DNA of 36,875 nt, taken from Hyphomicrobiales bacterium (GTDB taxonomy: Bacteria > Pseudomonadota > Alphaproteobacteria > Rhizobiales > Xanthobacteraceae). The stretch covers positions 52,949 to 89,823 of the forward strand of contig PLJS01000055.1 of NCBI GenBank assembly GCA_003140315.1, written 5' to 3'. Under the pieces are notes generated by a model. That model searched no databases, was not told where the DNA came from, and saw only the letters and a list, made by a program, of their open reading frames with translations. Made by a program: the position numbers and the translations under genes. This document shows positions 1-8,531 of the stretch, piece by piece. How positions within the stretch are numbered: the first letter of the stretch is position 1; every line of letters starts with the position of its first letter.

Positions 1-79
1 GAAGCGAGCCTCGAAGGATGATCAGCCCGGGCCGTCGCCCTTCGAGGCCCGCGCTGCGCGCGGGCGCCTCAGGGTGACG
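1..79. repeat. Palindromic intergenic repeat, family A (partial copy)
   Basis: The segment contains CTCGAAGGATG and ends in CTCAGGGTGACG, matching the right ends of the elements at 16386, 26111 and 28110. Its left end lies outside the window. It sits just past the stop of the minus-strand ABC ATPase gene, so its hairpin may end that operon. Confidence 0.7.
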
Positions 80-88
80 GCGATAGGG

Positions 89-817
89 TCAATGCTGCAC
101 ACCTAAGAACTGCTGCAACTCAGGCGTCTTCGGATGCGCGAACACCTCCTCGGGCGGACCGATCTCGTGCACACGGCCCTGGTGCATGAACACGACGCGG
201 CTGCAGACCTCGCGGGCAAAGCGCATCTCGTGGGTCACCATCAAGAGCGTCATGCCTTCCTTGGCGAGCTCCTTCACAACGGCGAGCACTTCGTTGACGA
301 GCTCGGGATCGAGCGCGGACGTGATCTCGTCGCACAGGAGCGCCATCGGCTGCATCGCGAGCGCCCGGGCGATCGCGACACGCTGCTGCTGGCCGCCTGA
401 CAATTCCTCGGGATAGGCGTCGAACTTGTGCGCGAGGCCGACGCGGTCGAGCATCTTGCGCGCCATCGCTTCGGCCTCGGCTTGCGGCACCTTCTTCACC
501 ACCATCTGCGAGAGCATCACGTTGCGGCCCGCGGTCAAATGCGGGAACAGGTTGAACTGCTGGAAGATCATGCCGACCTTCAACCGCAGCGCCTTGAGGT
601 GCAGCTCGTCGGGCAGAAGCTGCGCGCCCGCAACCAGGATCGAGCCCTCGTCGATCGTCTCCAGCCCGTTGATGCAGCGCAGCAGCGTGCTCTTGCCCGA
701 ACCGCTCTTGCCGATGATCGCGATCACCTCACGCGGCTCGACGTCGATGTTGATGCCTTTGAGCACTTCGTTGTCCCCGAAGCGCTTCTTCACCTCAGTG
801 ATTGCGATGAGCGACAT
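89..817 (-). CDS. Amino-acid ABC transporter ATP-binding protein (GlnQ/HisP type)
   Basis: This is the ATPase of a polar amino-acid importer; it hydrolyses ATP on the inner face of the membrane to drive the two permeases encoded upstream. At 242 aa it has the normal family length. Visible motifs are Walker [10 protein letters not shown] (residues 36-44), the Q-loop near residue 86, signature LSGGQQQR (139-146), Walker B ending in Asp163-Glu164, the D-loop SALD (167-170) and the H-loop His196. The start is supported by an AAGGA Shine-Dalgarno about 7 nt upstream, inside the end of the permease gene, with which it overlaps by 23 nt. It is the last gene of a four-gene operon. The exact substrate cannot be read from the sequence. 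Confidence 0.93.
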   Translation of the reverse strand: MSLIAITEVKKRFGDNEVLKGINIDVEPREVIAIIGKSGSGKSTLLRCINGLETIDEGSILVAGAQLLPDELHLKALRLKVGMIFQQFNLFPHLTAGRNVMLSQMVVKKVPQAEAEAMARKMLDRVGLAHKFDAYPEELSGGQQQRVAIARALAMQPMALLCDEITSALDPELVNEVLAVVKELAKEGMTLLMVTHEMRFAREVCSRVVFMHQGRVHEIGPPEEVFAHPKTPELQQFLGVQH

Positions 818-1454
818 TGAGCTTCCTTTCGAGGACCTGGCTGCTCATGGACAGCGGATAACAGAGCGCGAAATAGATCAGCGCGACGAAACCGTAGACG
901 ACGAACGGCTGGAACGTGGCGTTGGTCACGATCGTGCCGGCCTTCAACAGTTCGACGAAGCCGATGATCGAGGTGACGGCGGTGCCCTTCACGATCTGCA
1001 CCGAGAAGCCGACGGTCGGCGGGATCGCGATCTTGAAGGCCTGCGGCAGCACGACCCAGCGCATCTGCTGCACGTAGCCCATGCCCAGGCTCGCCGAGGC
1101 CTCCCACTGGCCCTTGGCGATCGCCTCGACGCAGCCGCGCCAGATCTCGGCGAGGAACGCGCTGGTCCAAAGCGTCAGCGCGAGGCCGGCCGCAAGCCAC
1201 GGCGGCACGTTGAGGCCGAACAGCGCGAGCCCGAAGAAGGCGAGGAAGAGCTGCATCAGGAGCGGCGTGCCCTGTAACACCTCGATGTAACCCCACGCGA
1301 CATTCCGCAGGACGCGGCTCTTGCCGGTACGCATGAACAGGAGGATCAATCCGACGATCCCGCCGAATACGAACGTCGCGAGCGACAGTACGATCGTCCA
1401 GCGCGTCGCAAGCAGGAGATTGCGCAGGATGTCCCAGGTAGTGAACTCGTTCAT
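795..1454 (-). CDS. Amino-acid ABC transporter permease 2 (HisM/GlnP type)
   Basis: Inner-membrane subunit of the polar amino-acid importer. The 219-residue protein starts MNEFTTWDIL and has several hydrophobic segments (about residues 20-40, 60-85, 90-105 and 185-205). It carries the EAA-loop signature that docks the ATPase (EASASLGMGYVQ..RWVVLPQA, roughly residues 135-160). The reading frame is open much further upstream, but the ATG at 1454 gives the family's usual length and a 4-nt ATGA overlap with the upstream permease gene. It also overlaps the downstream ATPase gene by 23 nt. These overlaps indicate translational coupling of all three membrane-complex genes. Confidence 0.92.
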   Translation of the reverse strand: MNEFTTWDILRNLLLATRWTIVLSLATFVFGGIVGLILLFMRTGKSRVLRNVAWGYIEVLQGTPLLMQLFLAFFGLALFGLNVPPWLAAGLALTLWTSAFLAEIWRGCVEAIAKGQWEASASLGMGYVQQMRWVVLPQAFKIAIPPTVGFSVQIVKGTAVTSIIGFVELLKAGTIVTNATFQPFVVYGFVALIYFALCYPLSMSSQVLERKLNVAHRNH

Positions 1455-2122
1455 CGCGTGGCCTTTCGGGGGAACAGCCACCAGCCGACCCCACGCAGGA
1501 GCTGGCGCAGCAGGATCGCGAGCGCGAGATAGATCCCCGTCACGACGAAATAGATCTCGAAGGCGCGGAAGTTGCGCGATTGGATGAAATTCGCCGCAAA
1601 CGACAGGTCCTCCACGGCGATCTGCGAGACCACCGCGGAGCCGAGCATCACGAGGACGATCTGCGAGGAGAGCGCCGGCCAGATGCGCTGCAGCGCCGGG
1701 ATCAGCACCACATGCCGGAAGGTCTCGAAGCGCGTCATGCCGAGGCTCCATCCGGCCTCGAACTGGCCCTTGGTGGTGGCCTGGATCCCGGCGCGCACGA
1801 TCTCGCAGCTATAGGCGCCGAGGTTGATCACCATCGTGAGGATCGCGCCCTGCATCTCGCCCAACTGGATGCCGAGTGAGGGCAGGCCGAAGAAGATGAA
1901 GAAGAGCTGGATCAGGAACGGCGTGTTGCGGATCAGCTCGACATAGCCGGACACGATCGGCTTGAGCCATCTCGGCCCGAGCGCGCGCGCCCAGGCGCAG
2001 GCGATCCCGAGCGCCACGCCGAGAACGGCGCCGAAGGCGATCAGCTCGAGCGTCACGCCGATGCCTTTGAACAGCACCGGCAAGTAGCCGAGGATCGAGG
2101 AGAAATCGAAGGTGTAGGTCAT
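1451..2122 (-). CDS. Amino-acid ABC transporter permease 1 (HisQ/GlnP type)
   Basis: First permease subunit, 223 aa, with an N-terminal targeting segment, about five membrane spans and the EAA loop (FEAGWSLGMTRFETFRHVVLIPAL). The pattern ELIRNTPFLIQLFFIFFGLP is characteristic of the HisMQ permeases of polar amino-acid importers. No strong Shine-Dalgarno is seen before the ATG. It probably forms a heterodimer with the next gene product, which it overlaps by 4 nt. It lies 203 nt downstream of the binding-protein gene, with a palindromic repeat in that gap. Confidence 0.92.
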   Translation of the reverse strand: MTYTFDFSSILGYLPVLFKGIGVTLELIAFGAVLGVALGIACAWARALGPRWLKPIVSGYVELIRNTPFLIQLFFIFFGLPSLGIQLGEMQGAILTMVINLGAYSCEIVRAGIQATTKGQFEAGWSLGMTRFETFRHVVLIPALQRIWPALSSQIVLVMLGSAVVSQIAVEDLSFAANFIQSRNFRAFEIYFVVTGIYLALAILLRQLLRGVGWWLFPRKATR

Positions 2123-2168
2123 TATGGATTGCTTTCGCGAGCATGTGGACGCAGGAGCCGCGAACTCT

Positions 2169-2284
2169 GGTCACCTCCCCCTTGTGGGGAGGTCGGCACG
2201 CGCAGCGTGCCGGGTGGGGTCTTTTCATTCTCTACCGGTCGCACGAAGACCCCCTCCCTAACCCTCCCCCACAAGGGGGGAGGG
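2169..2284. repeat. Palindromic intergenic repeat, family B
   Basis: The segment has GC-rich inverted arms: ACCTCCCCCTTGTGGGGAGG at the left is matched by CCCTCCCCCACAAGGGGGGA at the right, with an inner GGCACGCGCAGCGTGCC hairpin. A related element lies at 20287. Here it separates the ABC binding-protein gene from its first permease gene and would form a strong hairpin in the operon mRNA. Confidence 0.75.
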
Positions 2285-2325
2285 AACGCGCCGGAGCGCG
2301 CGGCCCGTTTTCACAAGGCGAATGC

Positions 2326-3105
2326 TCAAATATCCGCCGGCAGATCCTGCCCGAGCCATTTCTGCGCGATGACGTTGAGCGAACCGTCCTTGCGCGCGGC
2401 CGCGATGATGGCGTTGACCTTGTCCATCAACTTCGGCTCGCCCTTGTTCATGCCGACGAAGCACGGCGAGTTCGCGATCAGGAACTTGATCTCGGGCTTC
2501 TTCGGCGGGTTGCGAGCCAAGATCGCGGCTGCCACCACGTTTCCGGTCGCGACGAGTTGCACTTGCCCTGAGAGAAACGCCGAAATCGTGCCGTTGTTGT
2601 CCTCGTAGCGCTTGATGGTCGCGCTCGCGGGCGCGATCTCGGTGAGCTTCAGGTCCTCGACCGAACCGCGCGTCACGCCGATGGTCTTGCCGGCGAGGTC
2701 CTCGGCCTTGGCGACCGGCAAATCCCTCGCACCGAACACGCCGTTGAAGAACGGCGCATAGGCGTTCGAGAAATCGATCACCTTCTCGCGGTCCGGATTC
2801 TTGCCGAGGCTTGAGATCACGATGTCGACCTTCTTGGTCTGCAGATAGGGGATGCGGTTCGCGCTGGTCACCGGCACGAGCTCGACCTTCACGCCCATCT
2901 GCTTGCCGATCAGGTTCGCCATGTCGACGTCATAGCCCTTCGGCGCCATGTCGGCGCCGACCGAGCCGAACGGCGGGAAATCCTGCGGCACCGCGACCTT
3001 GAGCACGCCCGCCTTCATGATGTCGTCGAGCGTATCGGCCGAGGCCGGCGGAGGCGCCATGATCACGGCAGCGGCGAGCGCGAGAAGAATATGGCGGCGT
3101 TTCAT
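2326..3105 (-). CDS. Family 3 extracellular solute-binding protein of amino-acid ABC transporter
   Basis: Periplasmic receptor of the importer encoded downstream. The 259-residue protein starts MKRRHILLALAAAVIMAPPPASA, a Sec signal peptide with predicted cleavage after ASA (about residue 23). The mature protein shows the family 3 pattern: LKVAVPQDFPPFGSVG, then KGYDVDMANLIGKQMGVKVELVPVTSANRIPYL, then DIVISSLGKNPDREKVIDFSNAY. The frame is open another 86 codons upstream, but the signal peptide and the AAGGAA ribosome site about 6 nt before the ATG at 3105 fix the start. It is first in the operon, as usual for this class. Ligand unknown; polar amino acids are likely. Confidence 0.9.
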   Translation of the reverse strand: MKRRHILLALAAAVIMAPPPASADTLDDIMKAGVLKVAVPQDFPPFGSVGADMAPKGYDVDMANLIGKQMGVKVELVPVTSANRIPYLQTKKVDIVISSLGKNPDREKVIDFSNAYAPFFNGVFGARDLPVAKAEDLAGKTIGVTRGSVEDLKLTEIAPASATIKRYEDNNGTISAFLSGQVQLVATGNVVAAAILARNPPKKPEIKFLIANSPCFVGMNKGEPKLMDKVNAIIAAARKDGSLNVIAQKWLGQDLPADI

Positions 3106-3230
3106 CTCTGATTCCTTGGTTTTTCGACCCGGATGGCCCTTTTGTGCGGGGCCCGCGAACGTAAATGACATGCAACTGACATGCCAGCCGATGGCCTCCT
3201 CGGTCGCCAAGGCAGATCGATTTGCGCCGA

Positions 3231-4469
3231 TCAGCGCATGAATCGCGCCACGATCTCGACATGCGGCGAATAGCGGAACTGGTCGATCGGGGACACCGCG
3301 TCGAGCCGATAGCCGCCATCGGTCAGAATGCGCGCGTCGCGCGCGAAACTCGCGGCATTGCACGAGACCGCGACCACCATTGGCACTTTCGAGGCGGCAA
3401 GCTGGCGCGCCTGCGCCTCCGCCCCTTGGCGTGGCGGATCGAACACCACGGCGTCGATGCGCTTTAATTCCTCCGGCAAGAATGGCTGGCGGAAGAGATC
3501 GCGCTGCTCGGCCCGAATCGGCTTGAGGCCGGACGCGCCTGCGGCGCCCTGGCGCAGCGCCGCGACGGCCTCGGCATCAGTGTCGGCCGCGATGACGCGG
3601 GCGCGTTCGGCCAAGCGCAATGCGAACGGACCAACGCCGCAGAACAGGTCGGCAACCGCTTTGGCATCGCCCGCATACTCCATGACCAGCCGCGCCAAAG
3701 CCGCCTCGCCTTCGGCGGTCGCCTGCAGGAACGCGGCCGGCGGTAGCGTCACGGTGGCGTGACCGATGCGGATGGTCGGCGCGGCTCGCTGCGCGACCAG
3801 TTCGCCGTGACGGGTGAGGCGCGCAAGCCGGTGCGTCTCGGCCAGCGCCGCGAGCGCGGCCAGGCGCTGCGGCGGCACCGGACCCGAGCCGCGCACGTCG
3901 ACATCGAGGCCGGAATCGGTCGCCGTCATCTGGATGTCGAGCGGCTTCGCCATGGGTGCAAGCACATCGGCAAGCGCCCAGGCGGCTGGGATCGCACCGC
4001 TGAGCGACGGCGCAAGGACCGGACAGCGGTCGATCGGAATGATGCGATGCTGGCGCGCGGCCGCGAAGCCGACTTGCAACACGTCGCGGCCCGCGCGCCG
4101 CGCGTGGAACACGGCGCGCCGGCGGCCCGCGCCATGCGCGTCGATCAGTTCGCCGACCGGCGCAGCGATACCGACCGCGCCGAGCGCCTGCACGACGCTG
4201 TCGCGTTTCCAGTCGCGGTAGCGGTCGAAGCGCCAGTGCTGCACGGCGCAGCCGCCACAGATCCCGAAATGCGGGCAGACCGGCGCGATGCGCTCCGCGC
4301 TCGGCGTCTCCACGCGCAGCAGATGCCGGCGGTCCGGATGGCCAGGCACCCCCTCGACTTCGACGGTCTCGCCTGGCAGCGCGTAGGGCACATAGACCGG
4401 GCGGTCGGCCGCGTCGGCGATACCGTCGCCGTGATGACCGAGGCGGACGATGGTGAGGCGTTCGGTCAC
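3231..4469 (-). CDS. Class I SAM-dependent RNA m5U methyltransferase (TrmA/RlmC/RlmD family)
   Basis: It probably methylates a uridine at C5 in rRNA or tRNA. Numbered from the GTG at 4469 (412 aa): an N-terminal TRAM-like domain (1-55); an iron-sulfur cluster set Cys65-x5-Cys71-x2-Cys74 plus Cys149, spaced as in RlmD; SAM motif DLFCGVGPF (274-282); FDPPRQG (343-349); and the nucleophile Cys370 in VSCN. The usual Phe-Gln-x-Asn motif reads FLQAT, so the Asn is replaced by Thr. An upstream TTG at 4478 is possible, but [11 protein letters not shown] from the GTG fits the family better. Whether the target is U1939, U747 or a tRNA position cannot be decided here. A ParDE module separates it from tlyA. 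Confidence 0.88.
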   Translation of the reverse strand: MTERLTIVRLGHHGDGIADAADRPVYVPYALPGETVEVEGVPGHPDRRHLLRVETPSAERIAPVCPHFGICGGCAVQHWRFDRYRDWKRDSVVQALGAVGIAAPVGELIDAHGAGRRRAVFHARRAGRDVLQVGFAAARQHRIIPIDRCPVLAPSLSGAIPAAWALADVLAPMAKPLDIQMTATDSGLDVDVRGSGPVPPQRLAALAALAETHRLARLTRHGELVAQRAAPTIRIGHATVTLPPAAFLQATAEGEAALARLVMEYAGDAKAVADLFCGVGPFALRLAERARVIAADTDAEAVAALRQGAAGASGLKPIRAEQRDLFRQPFLPEELKRIDAVVFDPPRQGAEAQARQLAASKVPMVVAVSCNAASFARDARILTDGGYRLDAVSPIDQFRYSPHVEIVARFMR

Positions 4470-4498
4470 GACGGACAAGCCGTATTTCGTGCTCGCAT

Positions 4499-4798
4499 CT
4501 AGCGAAGCAACTTGTCGCTGATATTTTGGGAACCATGCAGGATTCGAACGATCGACACGATATCCGCTTCGACACGATAAAAGATCATGTAGTTGCCGAC
4601 CGGAACAGCACGCAGCTCCGGATCGAGTTCTCGACGCAGTCGCTGCCGCTTGGGCCTGACGCCGAGCGTTTCAATCTTTTCGACAATCTTGTTGGTCGTC
4701 GCTTGTGCGACGACATTGCCAGCGGCATTCCGAAAATAGTTTGCTATCTCTTGTAAATCGGTACGTGCGGCGGCCGTATAAACAACGCGGTAGGTCAC
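4499..4798 (-). CDS. parE: Type II toxin, ParE/RelE superfamily
   Basis: A 99-residue protein of the ParE/RelE fold: an N-terminal beta strand and helix ([22 protein letters not shown]), a second helix, then the sheet with [32 protein letters not shown]. The [10 protein letters not shown]...ILHG pattern is typical of ParE, whose members poison DNA gyrase; that target is family knowledge and not shown here. The gene starts at a GTG and overlaps the antitoxin stop codon by 4 nt (GTGA), so its translation is coupled to the antitoxin. Intact, with normal length. Confidence 0.85.
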   Translation of the reverse strand: MTYRVVYTAAARTDLQEIANYFRNAAGNVVAQATTNKIVEKIETLGVRPKRQRLRRELDPELRAVPVGNYMIFYRVEADIVSIVRILHGSQNISDKLLR

Positions 4799-5058
4799 GG
4801 TCTCTTCGACTGCTTGAACATCGCCCGAAGCTCCGCGTGAACGTCTTCCGCGGGAATCACACGGCCCGCCTCGAGGTCGGCAAGACCTTCATCGATATAC
4901 GGCTTGGCCCAGGAGAGGTCTGCGGCGTCCAATTGGGCCTGCGTGATCTGGTACTCGGCAATCAGCGCTTCCACGGCGTCATCGACAGACTTGAAGTGGC
5001 CTTCGGCGACTTGAGCCTTGAGCCATTCCTCAGTGTCGGGCTTCAGACGGATGTTCAT
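4795..5058 (-). CDS. parD: Type II antitoxin, ParD/CopG-like ribbon-helix-helix
   Basis: An 87-residue protein. The N-terminal MNIRLKPDTEEWLKAQVAEGHFKSVDDAVEALIAEY forms the ribbon-helix-helix DNA-binding dimer. The acidic, charged C-terminal half should wrap the ParE toxin. It is first in the module, the usual ParDE order, and has an AGAGGA ribosome site a few bases before the ATG at 5058. Such antitoxins bind their own promoter and repress the operon; an extended -10 element lies just upstream. Confidence 0.85.
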   Translation of the reverse strand: MNIRLKPDTEEWLKAQVAEGHFKSVDDAVEALIAEYQITQAQLDAADLSWAKPYIDEGLADLEAGRVIPAEDVHAELRAMFKQSKRP

Positions 5059-5075
5059 CGCAATCCTCTTGCCTA

Positions 5076-5084
5076 ATTATATCA
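5076..5084 (-). promoter_or_regulatory. Extended -10 promoter element of the ParDE module
   Basis: On the minus strand the bases read TGATATAAT, a perfect extended -10 (TGnTATAAT), 17 nt before the parD ATG. No good -35 hexamer is found 16-18 nt further up, which is usual for extended -10 promoters. Transcription should begin near 5069, giving a leader of roughly ten bases that consists almost only of the Shine-Dalgarno. Confidence 0.55.
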
Positions 5085-5114
5085 CAGGCTCCGCCTACCA
5101 TGCGAGACCACCCT

Positions 5115-5846
5115 TCAGTCACACCGCGCCCCAAGCAGGAACTCGGCATTGCCGTCGCCGCCGAGAACCGGCGACGGAATGATTCCGGCGACCGTCCATC
5201 CGAGCGACGCCGCGAACGCCGCGATGTCTTCGCACACCGCGGCATGCACCGCCGGATCGCGCACGATGCCTTTCTTGTGCGCGCCGCGCCCGGCCTCGAA
5301 TTGCGGCTTGATCAGCGCGACGAGCGTCGCGGGCCGGCGCAGCAACCGCTCGAGCGCGGGTAGGACGAGCTTGAGCGAAATGAAGCTGACGTCGACGGCC
5401 GCAAAGTCCGGCATTTCGGGCAACGTAGCGAGATCGAGCGTCCGGATGTCGGACGCCTCGAGCGCGACGACCCGCGGATCGTCGCGCAGCCGCGCATGGA
5501 GTTGGCCACGACCGACGTCGACCGCGTAGACGCGGGCGGCGCCGCGCGCGAGCAGCACGTCGGTAAAGCCGCCGGTCGAGGCGCCGACATCGAGGACCAC
5601 ATGTCGGGCCGGATCGAAGCCGAAATGGTCGAGCGCGCGCTCAAGCTTCACGCCGCCGCGCGAGACCCACGGGTGCGCGGGCTCGGCGTGAAACTCGGCA
5701 CCGACCGGCACTTCGTCGGACGCCTTGCGCACGGGCGAACCGTCGGCGATCACGTGGCCTGCCGCGATCGCGGCCTGCGCCTTGGCGCGGCTTTCGAACA
5801 GGCCGCGCTCGACCAACAGGATATCGGCGCGCTTGCGGAGTGTCAT
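5115..5846 (-). CDS. tlyA: TlyA family rRNA 2'-O-methyltransferase / hemolysin-like
   Basis: A 243-residue protein with an N-terminal S4 RNA-binding domain (about 5-62) and an FtsJ-like Rossmann methyltransferase domain. The SAM-binding motif is LDVGASTGGFTD (85-96). Candidate catalytic residues are Lys69, Asp152 (in VDVSFISL) and Lys180 (in IKPQFEAGRGAH). Characterised TlyA proteins methylate the 2'-OH of cytidines in 16S and/or 23S rRNA. It follows dxs on the same strand, a conserved neighbour in this order, although a plus-strand gene (5938-6405) now lies between them. Confidence 0.9.
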   Translation of the reverse strand: MTLRKRADILLVERGLFESRAKAQAAIAAGHVIADGSPVRKASDEVPVGAEFHAEPAHPWVSRGGVKLERALDHFGFDPARHVVLDVGASTGGFTDVLLARGAARVYAVDVGRGQLHARLRDDPRVVALEASDIRTLDLATLPEMPDFAAVDVSFISLKLVLPALERLLRRPATLVALIKPQFEAGRGAHKKGIVRDPAVHAAVCEDIAAFAASLGWTVAGIIPSPVLGGDGNAEFLLGARCD

Positions 5847-5937
5847 AATGTTGACTTAGCAATGGGACACCGCTCCGACCAGAGCGGGGGCTCGGACGGC
5901 GCGCGGCGCGCGCATTACGGCATCACGGAGGGACCCG

Positions 5938-6405
5938 ATGCATCGTTTCGCGATCGGTTGCGTACTGGCCTTGGTCGCCACACCGCTGGCGGCCGAACAG
6001 GCGCGCGAGTGGGTCTTCGATGACAATCCCGAGATGCCGATCCTGCAATACGGCGCGCCGGAGAGCGACGACATCCTGTTCGCGGTCACCTGCGAACCGA
6101 AGGCGAAGAAGATGACGGTCGTGGAATCGGTCGTCTCCAAGAAGATGAGTCCCGGTGGTACGGCGACGTTCAAGCTGTCGGCCGGGACCTCGAATCTCGA
6201 TCTGACCGGCGACGCCGTCACCAGCGAAAGTGATGGCGGGGTCAGCATCGAGGTGAACGGTGCGCCGAACCCGCGCGTGTTCGCGCTGCTCAAGGCCGGG
6301 CCGTCGCTCACCATCGACGTGCCGGGCGGCAAGGAGACGATACCGCTCGCCGGAGCGGCGCCGCATGTCGCAAATTTGGAGAAGCTCTGTTTCGGCCGGA
6401 AGTAG
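5938..6405 (+). CDS. Secreted protein of unknown function
   Basis: A 155-residue protein with a signal peptide (MHRFAIGCVLALVATPLAA, cleavage near residue 19-20). The mature part is rich in beta-prone stretches (ATFKLSAGTSNLDLTGDAV, GVSIEVNGAPNPRVFALLKAG) and has two cysteines, Cys52 in VTCEPK and Cys152 near the end in KLCFGRK, which could pair in the periplasm. GGAGGG lies 5 nt before the ATG, a strong ribosome site. It is divergent from tlyA, and its stop codon directly touches the stop codon of dxs on the other strand. I do not recognise a named family. Confidence 0.75.
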   Translation: MHRFAIGCVLALVATPLAAEQAREWVFDDNPEMPILQYGAPESDDILFAVTCEPKAKKMTVVESVVSKKMSPGGTATFKLSAGTSNLDLTGDAVTSESDGGVSIEVNGAPNPRVFALLKAGPSLTIDVPGGKETIPLAGAAPHVANLEKLCFGRK

Positions 6406-8349
6406 CTAGGCCCGCCGGACGGGCGTAACCTTGGTGTCGCGGCCGAGCGCCTCAAACACCTTGGTGACGATGCCTTTCGCGTCGAGGCCGGCCTTGGCGT
6501 ACATCGTGTTCGGCGAATCCTGATCGATGTAGCTGTCCGGCAGCACAATCATGCGCACCTTCAGCCCACCGCGATCGAGCGCGCCTTCCTCGGCGAGCGT
6601 CTGCATCACATAGGTCCCGAAGCCGCCGATCGAGCCCTCCTCGATCGTGACCAGCACCTCGTGCTCGCGCGCAAGGCGCAGCACCAGATCGGTGTCGAGC
6701 GGCTTTGCGAACCGCGCGTCCGCGACTGTGGTCGAGAGGCCCAGGTGGCCGAGTTCGTCGGCGGCCTTCAGGCATTCGGCAAGCCGCGTCCCGAACGATA
6801 GCAGCGCGACCTTGTGGCCCTCGCGCAGGACGCGGCCCTTGCCGATCTCGAGCGGCACGCCGAACTCCGGCATGTCGACGCCGACGCCCTCGCCGCGCGG
6901 ATAGCGCAACGCCGAGGGACGATCGTCGATCGCGACCTGCGTCGCCACCATATGCACGAGCTCCGCCTCGTCGGCGGCCGCCATCACGACGAAGCCCGGC
7001 AGGCAGCCGAGGTAGGCCACGTCGAATGACCCCGCATGCGTCGGCCCGTCGGCGCCGACAAGCCCGGCGCGATCGAGCGCGAAGCGTACCGGCAGGCGCT
7101 GAATCGCGACGTCGTGCACGACCTGGTCGTAGGCGCGCTGCAGGAAGGTCGAGTAGATTACGGCGAAGGGCTTGTAGCCTTCGCTCGCCAAGCCCGCGCA
7201 GAACGTCACGCCGTGCTGCTCGGCGATGCCGACGTCGAAGGTGCGGGTGGGGAATTCCTTGCCGAACAGATCGAGCCCGGTGCCGGACGGCATCGCGGCG
7301 GTGACCGCGACGATCTTGTCGTCCTTGCGCGCCTCTTTCACGAGGCTTTCGGCGAACACTTTGGTGTAGACCGGCGCGTTCGACTTGGCCTTGGCCTGAA
7401 CGCCGGTGACGACGTCGAATTTCACCACGCCATGGTATTTGTCGCTCGAGGCCTCGGCCGGCGCGTAGCCCTTGCCCTTTTGCGTGACGACATGAACCAG
7501 GATCGGGCCGTTCTTGGCGTCCCGCACGTTCTTCAAAACGGGCAGAAGCTGGTCGAGATTGTGCCCATCGATCGGCCCGACATAGTAGAAGCCGAGCTCC
7601 TCGAACAGCGTGCCGCCGGTCAAGAACCCGCGTGCATATTCCTCGACGCGCAGCGCTTTCTTCTCCAGGCCCTTCGGCATCCGGTGCGCAAGCTGGATGC
7701 CGATCTCGCGCAACGACGTGTAGGTGCGCCCCGAGATCAGCCGCGCGAGATATCCCGACAGCGCGCCGACCGGCGGCGCGATCGACATGTCGTTGTCGTT
7801 GAGGATCACGATCAGGCGCGAGTCCATCGCGCCGGCATTGTTCATCGCCTCATAGGCCATGCCCGCCGTCATCGCGCCGTCGCCGATCACCGAGACGACG
7901 TGATTGTCTTTCTTCTGCAGATCGCGCGCGACCGCCATGCCGAGGCCGGCCGAGATCGAGGTCGAGGAATGCGCCGCGCCGAACGGGTCGTATTCGCTTT
8001 CCGCGCGCTTGGTGAAGCCCGACAGCCCGCCGCCCATGCGCAGCGTGCGGATGCGGTCGCGCCGTCCGGTCAAGATCTTGTGCGGATAGGCCTGATGACC
8101 GACGTCCCAGATCAGCCGGTCGCGCGGCGTGTCGAACAAATAATGCAGCGCGACGGTCAGCTCGACGACACCGAGACCGGCGCCAAGATGACCGCCGGTG
8201 ATCGAGACGGCGTCGATCGTCTCCTGGCGCAATTCGTCGGCGACCTGCCGGAGTTGGTCGACCTTGAGGCGGCGCAAATCTTCGGGCGTATGGATTTGAT
8301 CGAGCAGCGGCGTATTCGACGACTCAGGCACGCTCGTTTCTCCACGCAT
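6406..8349 (-). CDS. dxs: 1-deoxy-D-xylulose-5-phosphate synthase
   Basis: This thiamine-diphosphate enzyme condenses pyruvate and glyceraldehyde-3-phosphate in the first step of the MEP isoprenoid pathway. About 647 aa from the ATG at 8349. Diagnostic parts are the N-terminal [22 protein letters not shown] with the active-site His, [16 protein letters not shown], the ThDP/Mg motif [16 protein letters not shown]...NDN, and in the pyrimidine-binding domain [17 protein letters not shown]. The C-terminal transketolase domain is complete. A GTG at 8331 is preceded by GGAGAA at good spacing and may be the true start ([13 protein letters not shown]). The gene diverges from Ku and converges on 5938-6405 with no base between the two stop codons. 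Confidence 0.96.
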   Translation of the reverse strand: MRGETSVPESSNTPLLDQIHTPEDLRRLKVDQLRQVADELRQETIDAVSITGGHLGAGLGVVELTVALHYLFDTPRDRLIWDVGHQAYPHKILTGRRDRIRTLRMGGGLSGFTKRAESEYDPFGAAHSSTSISAGLGMAVARDLQKKDNHVVSVIGDGAMTAGMAYEAMNNAGAMDSRLIVILNDNDMSIAPPVGALSGYLARLISGRTYTSLREIGIQLAHRMPKGLEKKALRVEEYARGFLTGGTLFEELGFYYVGPIDGHNLDQLLPVLKNVRDAKNGPILVHVVTQKGKGYAPAEASSDKYHGVVKFDVVTGVQAKAKSNAPVYTKVFAESLVKEARKDDKIVAVTAAMPSGTGLDLFGKEFPTRTFDVGIAEQHGVTFCAGLASEGYKPFAVIYSTFLQRAYDQVVHDVAIQRLPVRFALDRAGLVGADGPTHAGSFDVAYLGCLPGFVVMAAADEAELVHMVATQVAIDDRPSALRYPRGEGVGVDMPEFGVPLEIGKGRVLREGHKVALLSFGTRLAECLKAADELGHLGLSTTVADARFAKPLDTDLVLRLAREHEVLVTIEEGSIGGFGTYVMQTLAEEGALDRGGLKVRMIVLPDSYIDQDSPNTMYAKAGLDAKGIVTKVFEALGRDTKVTPVRRA

Positions 8350-8471
8350 TACCCCGGCCTTCAAGGGGCCGGAAAGGCGCTTGTTTATCGACGCTTACAC
8401 CAGAAGGAAGCGGAAGGGCAAATCAGTCTTAACGCGCTTTCGCCCGCGCAGAAGGCAAAACTGAGGCAGAG

Positions 8472-8496
8472 GGAACCCGCGCCGTTGTGGTACGTT
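8472..8496 (+). promoter_or_regulatory. EcfG-type general stress promoter upstream of Ku/LigD
   Basis: GGAAC (8472-8476) and CGTT (8493-8496) are separated by exactly 16 nt, matching the EcfG/RpoE2 consensus of Hyphomicrobiales. The predicted start of transcription is about 20 nt before the Ku start codon. In Sinorhizobium meliloti, RpoE2 controls some Ku genes, which supports the reading. Activity is inferred from sequence only. Confidence 0.65.
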
Positions 8497-8516
8497 TCTT
8501 GTTGTTGGCCACAACG
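8483..8516. repeat. Inverted repeat overlapping the Ku promoter
   Basis: CGTTGTGG (8483-8490) and CCACAACG (8509-8516) are perfect 8-bp inverted arms around an 18-nt centre. They span the -10 region and transcription start of the EcfG-like promoter and end 16 nt before the Ku ATG. The repeat could be an operator or a leader hairpin. Confidence 0.45.
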
Positions 8517-8531
8517 AGTTGAGTGAACGTC

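Noticed and set aside
7036-8526. Plus-strand ORF of 496 codons opposite dxs.
   Set aside because: It is a shadow of the dxs third-codon GC bias; no motif, and dxs is complete on the other strand.
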